A program made the translations under genes and the position numbers. The notes below the pieces were generated by a model. It worked only from the letters and a program-made list of their open reading frames with translations, was not told where the DNA came from and did not search any database. A stretch of 64,000 nt of DNA from positions 1 to 64,000 of the forward strand of contig CALHVG010000003.1 of assembly GCA_938039145.1 (NCBI GenBank), in the 5' to 3' direction. Position 1 is the first letter of the stretch. The number at the start of each line of letters is the position of its first letter. Of the stretch, positions 1 to 6,946 are shown one piece after another. The DNA is from an uncultured Treponema sp. GTDB lineage: Bacteria > Spirochaetota > Spirochaetia > Treponematales > Treponemataceae.

Positions 1-295
1 AAAAAAAACGTTCCCCCGCCGCAAAAATAGTTCACAAAAAAAACTGCGAGTTTGTCTGCAAACTTTTTTATTACAGTACAAAAATATGGAAATTCTCCAA
101 TCCTCGCTTTTTGAAAAAAGACTGCGAGTTTACAAATTTTAAGAGAGGCTTATTTTAAAAGAATAAAAATCGTACGATTGGAAAATCACTGCAAGTGTGC
201 AAAGCAACCATCTCTGACTTTCGTATGCGCTCTTTGCACACAAACGCACTCGTTTTCGGGAATTGGCATTCTCGCATCTGTATTTTTGCAGAATG
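1..295. other. AT-rich intergenic DNA at window edge
   Basis: No coding frame of convincing character is seen. The stretch lies downstream of the kinase gene, which is read leftward. The 11-base string actgcgagttt occurs twice (43-53 and 121-131), both after A-runs. No clear intrinsic terminator for the kinase is visible. Confidence 0.5.
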
Positions 296-1891
296 TCAGG
301 ATTTTGGAACTAGTTTTGCCGTAAGGAAAAGTTCATCCTGATACCAGTCGAATCTGAGCGAAAATATTTCGTCTTCGTAGCCGTCCGCGTGGAATTTGTA
401 CTTCCACACAGTGCCGCTGAGCATTTTTTCCTGCGGAACGTCGTCTATTTTTACCCACGAATTATTGTAGAACACGGTAAGCCTTGCAAAAGCCGTAATG
501 TCCTTTCCCGTGGCAGAATCAATGACGTTCGGATGGATTTTTATCGGTCTCCGCATATTTTTAAGAAAGTCGCCGCCTATAGTTTCCGCCTTTCCGGTAA
601 CATCGAACGATTTCCACCATACATAAGGCCCCGCGACAATCTTTACTCGATATTTTCCGGGCGAAAGAAAAACCGTCCTTGCCTTAAGAAGTTTGTGCGT
701 TCCGCTTACCTTTCCGTCAATTTTCAAGACCCGTCGCGTTCTGTTCACCTCCGGAATATCGTCCCTGTTTTCAAAGAAAAACGCCATAACGGGAAGGTCG
801 GAACCGACTGAAGCGGAAGAAGGCATGGTCATATTTATATCTATCGGAGTAAGCCAATGACGAAGAAGATAACGCTGAATAAAGCCGAAATGCCAAGCGC
901 TCAGAAAGCCTGCGGTTCCCAAAAGTGCACACAGAACAATTTTCCGCACCGTCCGGATTTTCATGTCCTTTGGAACATATGCAGCTTCTTCGACTTTTTT
1001 ATCGGAAAGCAAAAGTTTTGCAAGCTGAACACGAATCGAATGTGTGTCGTAATGCTTAAGATATTTCTTAATTTCTTTCAGAATCGGAGCTGTTGAAGGA
1101 TAGCGTCGGTTTGCCTTCGGTCGCAGCATTTTTCCGATAAGACGGCAGACTGCGCTCGGAATGTTTTTGTCTATTTTTTGAGGAGGTATATATTTTCCCC
1201 TTTTTATGATATTCAAAGTCTCAAGCGACAGAGTTCCGGGATAAGGCTTTGTTCCTGTTACCATCTCGTACAGCATTATTCCAAGGGCATAAACGTCCGC
1301 ACGTCTGTCCACTTTTGCGCTGTCCTCAAACTGCTCCGGCGGCATATATGCGGGTGTTCCAAGTGCAACGCCGCTCTGTGTAATGGAAGATTCCTCTGCA
1401 GCTGCATCCCTGTCGCTTGCAATTCCAAAATCGGCAAGCTTTATTTCAGCCTTTTTTGAAATCAATATGTTTCCGGGCTTTATATCCCGATGGACAATAT
1501 CTTTTGCGTGCGCATATTTTAGAGCATTGCAGGCATCCTGAAGAATCAAAAGCGACATCTGCGGACTGAGCACCACCTGCTTTTGAAGAAATTTATCCAA
1601 CGCCATTCCGTCAACAAGCTCTTCGACCATGTACCTGTAGCCGCCTTCTGTAAAATAGTCAAAAAGATGGACGATATACGGGCTTTGAAGATCAAGAAGA
1701 ATCTGCGCCTCCCGCTTGAACCGCTCGCCGTTTGAAGAATTCCGCCTGGAAATCATTTTTTTAATGACGACATACCGCTTTAACGAAGGATGAACCGCCT
1801 TGTAAACAACGCCCATTCCGCCCTTCGCAATAATTCCGTTTATTTTGTATTTTCCGATATACGCCGGAAATTTTTCTGTAGACTCTGCCAT
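296..1891 (-). CDS. Membrane Ser/Thr protein kinase (Hanks type)
   Basis: A 531-residue eukaryotic-like protein kinase. The catalytic domain fills residues about 14-280: glycine loop AKGGMGVVY, ATP-binding Lys44 in VVIKK, catalytic loop HRDIKPGN (Asp136), DFG at 154-156 and an activation loop rich in Ser/Thr ending in GTPAYMPPE. All key residues are present, so it should be active. One membrane helix follows at about 317-337, and the remaining ~190 residues would lie outside the cytoplasm as an unrecognised sensor-like region. The start has a good ribosome site (AAGGAAAGG). It is last in a leftward series after an FHA protein and a phosphatase, so it probably phosphorylates threonines that the FHA protein reads. 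Substrates are unknown. Confidence 0.93.
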   Translation of the reverse strand: MAESTEKFPAYIGKYKINGIIAKGGMGVVYKAVHPSLKRYVVIKKMISRRNSSNGERFKREAQILLDLQSPYIVHLFDYFTEGGYRYMVEELVDGMALDKFLQKQVVLSPQMSLLILQDACNALKYAHAKDIVHRDIKPGNILISKKAEIKLADFGIASDRDAAAEESSITQSGVALGTPAYMPPEQFEDSAKVDRRADVYALGIMLYEMVTGTKPYPGTLSLETLNIIKRGKYIPPQKIDKNIPSAVCRLIGKMLRPKANRRYPSTAPILKEIKKYLKHYDTHSIRVQLAKLLLSDKKVEEAAYVPKDMKIRTVRKIVLCALLGTAGFLSAWHFGFIQRYLLRHWLTPIDINMTMPSSASVGSDLPVMAFFFENRDDIPEVNRTRRVLKIDGKVSGTHKLLKARTVFLSPGKYRVKIVAGPYVWWKSFDVTGKAETIGGDFLKNMRRPIKIHPNVIDSATGKDITAFARLTVFYNNSWVKIDDVPQEKMLSGTVWKYKFHADGYEDEIFSLRFDWYQDELFLTAKLVPKS

Positions 1892-1953
1892 AAACCTTTC
1901 CTTAAAAATACATTCAATAAAACAAGTTTATAAAAAGATAAACCCGCACTGAT

Positions 1954-1984
1954 TTTCCGCTGCGCTATTTTAGCGGCGGAAAAC
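1954..1984. repeat. Inverted repeat between phosphatase and kinase genes
   Basis: Eleven bases (TTTTCCGCTGC) pair with 1974-1984 (one G-U) around a 9-base loop, followed rightward by a T-run. The T-run is on the plus-strand side, while both neighbouring genes are read leftward. It therefore does not look like a proper terminator for them and may instead be a processing hairpin or a leftover repeat. Confidence 0.45.
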
Positions 1985-2040
1985 TGTTTTTTCAGCTTTT
2001 ATTTTTCTTCCGCTGCGCCGTTTTTACCGCAAAAATCCAA

Positions 2041-3069
2041 TCACACAACGCTCACAATGTGCTTTTCCGGATCAAACGCCCTGTCCGTATAAACCAACGC
2101 GACATTCTGCTCGGAAGGATTATGGAACTGCACAAAACGCCCGTTCTGTCTAAGCGCATATTTCCCGCGGACAGGTCTATGTCCTGCAAAATAACGGGCT
2201 TCACCAAGTTTTTCCTTCTTCACAAAAACGGAAAGCAAAGCTTCCACGCTTCCGAGCATTGCTTCTCCGTTCGCCGTCCATGTAAGTCCGCTTACCACGT
2301 CTTTGTTCAAAAGACCGTCCACAAGTTCCGCCCTGGAATACGGACGCAAGGGCTCCGCGTGCGAAACAATACATTTGTCAAACACAGCCATAAGCGGAAG
2401 AGCTTTTTCAAAGCACGAAATAACGTATGTTACCTCGTCTCCATAAAAAGATTCCATAAAAAGGCGGCACATTTCGCCTTCGTTACAGAATTTTCTGAAC
2501 GCAAAATTTCCCATTCCGGTCTCGTTCAAAATATTTTCATGATTTCCTTTAAGCACGTGAAAATTTTGGGGAAAAGCGCACTTCAATTCCATAATCATAG
2601 AAAGAAGGCTCAAGCCCTCCTTCATCTCATCGGTCATAAAAGGACCTGTTACGTCATCGTCGTCAAATTCCATTTGGGCGCAAAGCCAGCGGGCTCGTTC
2701 CCGCAGTTCCGAATGAAGAAGGTCTCCCACGCACAAAACTCTCAAAAGATTTTTATCCAGCGCCTCAATCACGGAAAGCCGTTTTTCTTCGGACGGCAAA
2801 AAACCTTCCGGCGGAATAAAATGCATTATGTTCCGCATAAAATACGCGCGCGCGTGAATATCCGGCACAATAATCAGCGGAAGTGAAGACAATCCGGAAA
2901 AATCAAGAAGTCCGCCCGCTTTTCCGTTTTTTCCTTTTTCTCTAAAAGCACACACCTCCCGCTCAAGAACGGAAACAGCCGAATCTGCAATAGAAAAAAG
3001 ATAGTCGTGCTTAGGAAGCCGTTCCGCAAGCGAAAGATTTTCAAGTTTTGTTAAAAGTTTCGAATCCAA
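2041..3069 (-). CDS. PPP-family Ser/Thr protein phosphatase-like metallophosphoesterase
   Basis: The product carries the ordered metal-binding motifs of the PPP/calcineurin-like fold: VPDIHAR, GDLLHSE, KGNHEN, VSHAEP and FAGHRP. These match the DxH, GDx, GNHE, H and GH blocks of two-metal phosphoesterases. There is no ATG near the front. The chosen start is a TTG at 3069, eight bases after the FHA stop and preceded by TAGGTG; an upstream TTG at 3123 would overlap the FHA gene by 47 bases. From 3069 the protein has about 342 residues. No signal peptide or membrane helix is seen, so it is cytoplasmic. Its place between an FHA gene and a kinase gene suggests it reverses the kinase's phosphorylation. 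PPP rather than PPM type is less common in such sets. Small-molecule or nucleotide phosphatase activity cannot be excluded. Confidence 0.8.
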   Translation of the reverse strand: MDSKLLTKLENLSLAERLPKHDYLFSIADSAVSVLEREVCAFREKGKNGKAGGLLDFSGLSSLPLIIVPDIHARAYFMRNIMHFIPPEGFLPSEEKRLSVIEALDKNLLRVLCVGDLLHSELRERARWLCAQMEFDDDDVTGPFMTDEMKEGLSLLSMIMELKCAFPQNFHVLKGNHENILNETGMGNFAFRKFCNEGEMCRLFMESFYGDEVTYVISCFEKALPLMAVFDKCIVSHAEPLRPYSRAELVDGLLNKDVVSGLTWTANGEAMLGSVEALLSVFVKKEKLGEARYFAGHRPVRGKYALRQNGRFVQFHNPSEQNVALVYTDRAFDPEKHIVSVV

Positions 3070-3076
3070 AAAACAC

Positions 3077-3421
3077 CTACGATATAACCAAAGTCGCCGT
3101 TCCGATTGTAATCTTGTCGCCAAGATAAAGCCGGAAATATTTACCTTCAGGAATTTTCCGCCCGTTCACGAATGTTCCGTTAGTGCTTTTTTCGTCCCTG
3201 ATAAAATAAGCATCGCGTATTTTCTGAATCACCGCATGATGACGGCTTGCAAGTTTGTTGTCCACAATTACGGTGTTGTCCGACTCTCTGCCAATCGTGA
3301 TTTTTGCAACAAGCTCAATTTTCTGCTTGTTTACCATAAGATAGGCTGCGGGTTTTGCCCCGGAAAGCCTATCCAAATGCTTTCCGACAGGGCTATCATT
3401 AACAATCGTTTTGTTTTCCAT
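3077..3421 (-). CDS. FHA-domain protein
   Basis: A small (about 114 residues) cytoplasmic protein that is almost entirely one forkhead-associated domain. The phosphothreonine-binding blocks are visible: IGRESDN, SRHHAVI and NGTFVNG, including the conserved Arg, Ser-Arg-His and Asn-Gly. The start is the ATG at 3421; an upstream in-frame extension would lie inside a -10 box (3431-3436). With the phosphatase and kinase genes following on the same strand it forms a reader/eraser/writer set for Ser/Thr phosphorylation. Its binding partner is not evident. Confidence 0.88.
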   Translation of the reverse strand: MENKTIVNDSPVGKHLDRLSGAKPAAYLMVNKQKIELVAKITIGRESDNTVIVDNKLASRHHAVIQKIRDAYFIRDEKSTNGTFVNGRKIPEGKYFRLYLGDKITIGTATLVIS

Positions 3422-3430
3422 GGCAAACCG

Positions 3431-3436
3431 ATTATA
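3431..3436 (-). promoter_or_regulatory. -10 box immediately before the FHA start codon
   Basis: A consensus TATAAT on the minus strand ends nine bases before the FHA ATG, and no Shine-Dalgarno sequence lies between. No good -35 is seen. If used, the transcript would begin within about three bases of the ATG. Confidence 0.45.
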
Positions 3437-3519
3437 CAGCCGCAAATGATATTTTTCTACTTGCAATCATTTTGCAAACACAAAAACCGGTTTAAAACAT
3501 TCTGCGCATTATTTATTTT

Positions 3520-3674
3520 CAGGGCGTTCCCGCCGGCAAGCGGCGGTCGGGCTATCCGCTATAATAAAACCGGAAAACTCCGGGTTCCACAAAACCGTTT
3601 CTTAAAAAAGCATTTTCACTTATAAAAAAAAATAAACGGCATAGCGGTTTTATTTCCGCTTCTATCCCTAACGC
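3520..3674 (+). repeat. Dispersed repeat B, copy 1
   Basis: Conserved ends CAGGGCGTTCCC and CCGCTTCTATCCCTAACGC enclose a GC-rich hairpin, the block GGTCGGGCTATCCGCT and a variable AT-rich middle. The same boxes recur in reverse at 6751-6827 and, diverged, at 20464-20591. It lies between the divergent FHA and ppdK genes, has no open frame and is of unknown function (REP-like). Confidence 0.8.
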
Positions 3675-3788
3675 ATTCCTTGCGCAAAAATTGTAATCAA
3701 CATCTATAACTAATCGCCGCAGATTGCAGTTCGCCTGTATTTTACTCCGATTCGTTTTAGCCGCGGTTCCGCCTTAAGTTCCTTTAGA

Positions 3789-3817
3789 TTGACTGTTAGT
3801 TCAATAAAATATAGAAT
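3789..3817 (+). promoter_or_regulatory. ppdK promoter
   Basis: TTGACT (3789-3794), a 17-base spacer and TAGAAT (3812-3817) form a near-consensus housekeeping promoter about 50 bases before the ppdK start. Confidence 0.75.
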
Positions 3818-3864
3818 AGCGAAATCACTCAGTCATAAAATTTTATTATATGGAGTAAAAATCG

Positions 3865-6558
3865 ATGGCTAAAACAAAGTATGTTTACTTTTTTGGTAAC
3901 GGAGATGCCGACGGTTCAGAAGAGATGCGTGCTGAACTCGGCGGAAAAGGTGCAAACCTTGCGCAGATGGCTAAAAAGCCTTTAAGTCTTCCTGTTCCTG
4001 CAGGATTTACAATCTCTACAGATGTTTGTCAGGAATTCTACAAATTGGGAAGAAAATATCCTGACGGATTGGACAAGGAAGTTGAAGAATATCTTTCTCG
4101 TCTTGAAAAAGTCATGGGTAAAAAACTGGGTGCTGACGACGATCCTCTTTTGGTTTCAGTTCGTTCCGGTGCCGCTATTTCAATGCCTGGTATGATGGAC
4201 ACAATCCTTAACCTTGGTCTTAACGACAAGTCCGTTCTTGGATTGGCAAACAAAACAGGAAATGCTCGATTCGCATGGGACGCTTACCGTCGATTCATTC
4301 AGATGTACGGTGACGTTGCGATGGGCGTTGATCATGACAAGTTCGAAGCAATTATCGATGAAGTAAAATCCCATCGAGGAATCAAGCAGGATACGGAACT
4401 CACGACTGAAGAACTTCAGGAAATCGTTGAAAAGTACAAGGCAATGTACAAGAAAGAAAAAGGCGACGACTTCCCGCAGAATCCGAAAGACCAGATGTGG
4501 GGCGCAATCGGTGCCGTATTCGGTTCATGGATGAATCCTCGTGCCATCAAATACCGCAAACTGAACAATATAAAAGAAGGCGCTCTTAAAGGAACTGCCG
4601 TAACCGTTATGGCGATGGTGTTCGGAAACATGGGTAACGATTCCGGTACTGGAGTATGTTTCAGCCGAGATCCTTCAACCGGAGAGAACGTGTTCATGGG
4701 TGAATACCTGATGAATGCTCAGGGAGAAGACGTTGTTGCTGGAATCAGGACGCCTGAAAAACTCTCTCAGCTTGAGAAAGAAAATCCTGCAATCTACAAA
4801 GAACTTTGCCAGATTCGAGAGCGTCTTGAAAAGCACTATCACGATATGCAGGATATGGAATTCACCGTTCAGCAGGGAAAACTTTATATGCTCCAGTGCC
4901 GAAACGGAAAACGAACAGGTGCTGCCGCTGTAAAGATGGCTGTTGACATGGTGGGCGAAAAACTCATCACAAAAGAGGAAGCTCTTTTGCGAGTAGAGCC
5001 TGAGCAGTTGAATCAGGTTCTTCTTCCTCAGCTTGATAAGGATGCGGTGAAGAAGGCTACTGAAATCGCTTCCGGACTTAACGCATCTCCGGGAGCAGGT
5101 TGCGGTCAAATCGTGTTTACTGCTGACGAGGCGGAAGCGTGGGTAAAAGACGGCAAGAAAGTTCTTCTTGTTCGAAAGGAGACTTCTCCGGATGATATCG
5201 CCGGTATGGCAGTCGCTCAGGGAATCTTGACTTCGACGGGCGGACGCACAAGCCACGCAGCTGTAGTTGCTCGTGGAATGGGAACTCCATGTGTTTGCGG
5301 TTGTGCGGATATCACGTTCAAAGATGAAAACACAGTTTCCGTAAAGGGAAAAGAATATAAGAAAGGCGACTTCCTTACGATTGACGGAGCGACGGGCAAA
5401 GTTTACGAAGGTCAGGTTGCCGTAAAACCTGCTGAAATATCAGGAGACCTTGAAACATTCCTTGGCTGGGCAGACGAGATTCGTGAAAAGTCAACAAGGA
5501 CTACTGCTTCCGGAAAGAAAGTCAATGGATTCAAGGTTCTTGCAAACGGAGACACACCAAAGAATGCCCAGGACGCATTCCGTTTTGGAGCGACAGGAAT
5601 CGGTCTTTGCCGAACGGAACATATGTTCTTTGACGAACCTAAACTTACCGCCTTCCAGAAAATGATTGTTTCCGAAACGACTGAAGCGCGCAAGGAAAAT
5701 CTCAAGCAGATTCTTCCGCTCCAGCAGAAGGATTTCTACGACATCATAAAGACGATGAATGGTCATCCTGTTACAATCCGACTTCTTGATCCGCCGCTCA
5801 ACGAATTTATTCAGGCTGAAAACGACGAGGCCGCTACTGCTTTGGCAAGCAAGTTGGGTATGGACAAGGCTGTTCTCAAGGAAAAAGTTGCTTCTCTTGA
5901 CGAACACAATCCTATGCTCGGACATCGCGGATGCCGTCTTGCAATTACATATCCTGAGATTTATGAAATGCAGGTTGAAGCGATTGCTCGTGCAACTGCC
6001 CAGCTGGACAAAGAAGGCGCAAAGCATGACGTTCGCATAATGATTCCTAACGTAATCACATACCGAGAGGTAGAGCAGATTCGAGGTCAGGCAGAAGCTG
6101 TGATAGCCAAGGTAAACGAGGAAGTCGGAACAAAACTCAAGTTCCAGATTGGTTCAATGGTTGAGTTCCCAAGGACGGCACTTTCTGCAGACAAGATTGC
6201 GAAGTTCGCCGACTTCTTCTCGTTTGGTTCGAACGACCTTACGCAGACGACTCTTGGATTCAGCCGCGACGACTATGGAAAGTTCATCACTTCTTATCTT
6301 GATCAGAGAGTTCTTGAAGACGACCCGTTTGCGACGTTGGATGCGGACGGTCCAGGTGCGTTGATGGAAATCGCAGAGGCTAAGGGACGCTCGGAAAAAT
6401 CCGACCTTCACCTTGGAATCTGCGGTGAGCATGGAGGAGATCCTGCTTCAATCGCATTGTGCTACAAGATTGGTTTGAACTACGTTTCCTGCTCTCCGTT
6501 CCGAGTGCCGATTGCACGACTTGCCGGAGCTCAGGCGGTGATTAGGTCGCAGAAATAA
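3865..6558 (+). CDS. ppdK: Pyruvate, phosphate dikinase
   Basis: An 897-residue enzyme that interconverts pyruvate + ATP + phosphate and phosphoenolpyruvate + AMP + pyrophosphate in the cytoplasm. Domains in order: N-terminal ATP-grasp nucleotide-binding region (RSGAAISMPGMMDTILN block), central phosphohistidine domain with TSHAAVVARG (His464), and C-terminal PEP/pyruvate TIM barrel ending in GICGEHGGDP (catalytic Cys853). Length matches bacterial PPDKs, and SFGSNDLTQTT near the end is diagnostic. The start has TGGAG upstream. It is a single-gene unit with its own promoter (3789-3817) and terminator (6674-6706). In fermentative spirochaetes it likely acts in glycolysis or gluconeogenesis with pyrophosphate as energy currency. 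Confidence 0.98.
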   Translation: MAKTKYVYFFGNGDADGSEEMRAELGGKGANLAQMAKKPLSLPVPAGFTISTDVCQEFYKLGRKYPDGLDKEVEEYLSRLEKVMGKKLGADDDPLLVSVRSGAAISMPGMMDTILNLGLNDKSVLGLANKTGNARFAWDAYRRFIQMYGDVAMGVDHDKFEAIIDEVKSHRGIKQDTELTTEELQEIVEKYKAMYKKEKGDDFPQNPKDQMWGAIGAVFGSWMNPRAIKYRKLNNIKEGALKGTAVTVMAMVFGNMGNDSGTGVCFSRDPSTGENVFMGEYLMNAQGEDVVAGIRTPEKLSQLEKENPAIYKELCQIRERLEKHYHDMQDMEFTVQQGKLYMLQCRNGKRTGAAAVKMAVDMVGEKLITKEEALLRVEPEQLNQVLLPQLDKDAVKKATEIASGLNASPGAGCGQIVFTADEAEAWVKDGKKVLLVRKETSPDDIAGMAVAQGILTSTGGRTSHAAVVARGMGTPCVCGCADITFKDENTVSVKGKEYKKGDFLTIDGATGKVYEGQVAVKPAEISGDLETFLGWADEIREKSTRTTASGKKVNGFKVLANGDTPKNAQDAFRFGATGIGLCRTEHMFFDEPKLTAFQKMIVSETTEARKENLKQILPLQQKDFYDIIKTMNGHPVTIRLLDPPLNEFIQAENDEAATALASKLGMDKAVLKEKVASLDEHNPMLGHRGCRLAITYPEIYEMQVEAIARATAQLDKEGAKHDVRIMIPNVITYREVEQIRGQAEAVIAKVNEEVGTKLKFQIGSMVEFPRTALSADKIAKFADFFSFGSNDLTQTTLGFSRDDYGKFITSYLDQRVLEDDPFATLDADGPGALMEIAEAKGRSEKSDLHLGICGEHGGDPASIALCYKIGLNYVSCSPFRVPIARLAGAQAVIRSQK

Positions 6559-6586
6559 AAAAGGCGGTTTTGCTGCAGAGCGAATT

Positions 6587-6608
6587 CTTGCCGAATTCAT
6601 TCGGCAAG
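6587..6608. repeat. Perfect inverted repeat after ppdK
   Basis: Ten bases CTTGCCGAAT face ATTCGGCAAG across a two-base centre, 28 bases after the ppdK stop. No T-run follows, so it is not an intrinsic terminator. It could be a 3'-end stabilising hairpin or a protein-binding palindrome. Confidence 0.6.
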
Positions 6609-6673
6609 TGTGCGGCACAAACTTCCGGATTTTATGCAAAACAGTTTTGTTTTCTAAATTGTTTGATTTTTAG

Positions 6674-6706
6674 GCTACCAAATAGCTTTTGGTAGCTTGT
6701 TTTTTA
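6674..6706 (+). terminator. Intrinsic terminator of ppdK
   Basis: Stem GCTACCA/TGGTAGC (6674-6680 with 6690-6696) followed by TTGTTTTTT, about 115 bases after the ppdK stop. Confidence 0.85.
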
Positions 6707-6750
6707 TCCATAACAAGATTGTCGACAAACCTTTGTTTTGGAAAACCTTG

Positions 6751-6827
6751 GGTTAGGGATAGAAGCGGAAATTGCCGAAGGCGATTGGAGCGGATAGCCC
6801 GACCCGCCGAAGGCGGGGAACCTCCTG
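6751..6827 (-). repeat. Dispersed repeat B, copy 2 (inverted)
   Basis: Read on the minus strand it shows the same boxes as 3520-3674: CAGGAGGTTCCCCGCC, GGCGGGTCGGGCTATCCGCT, then TTTCCGCTTCTATCCCTAAC. The middle is shorter, with a small CGCCTTCGGC hairpin. With copy 1 it brackets ppdK in opposite orientation. Confidence 0.8.
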
Positions 6828-6867
6828 AAAAAAAGAAAAAGCAAGACGAAAATTAAACGGAAAAATC

Positions 6868-6896
6868 TTTACACGCATATCAATTTCTTTTAGAAT
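6868..6896 (+). promoter_or_regulatory. tex promoter
   Basis: TTTACA (6868-6873), a 17-base spacer and TAGAAT (6891-6896), about 50 bases before the first tex start. Confidence 0.65.
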
Positions 6897-6946
6897 CGAA
6901 AAACATCTTTAAATTAGGAAGGCTGCCTGCCGGCGGCGACAAAAAA

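Noticed and set aside
4675..5256. Leftward 193-codon frame antisense to ppdK
   Set aside because: Fully within the conserved ppdK gene with no independent support.
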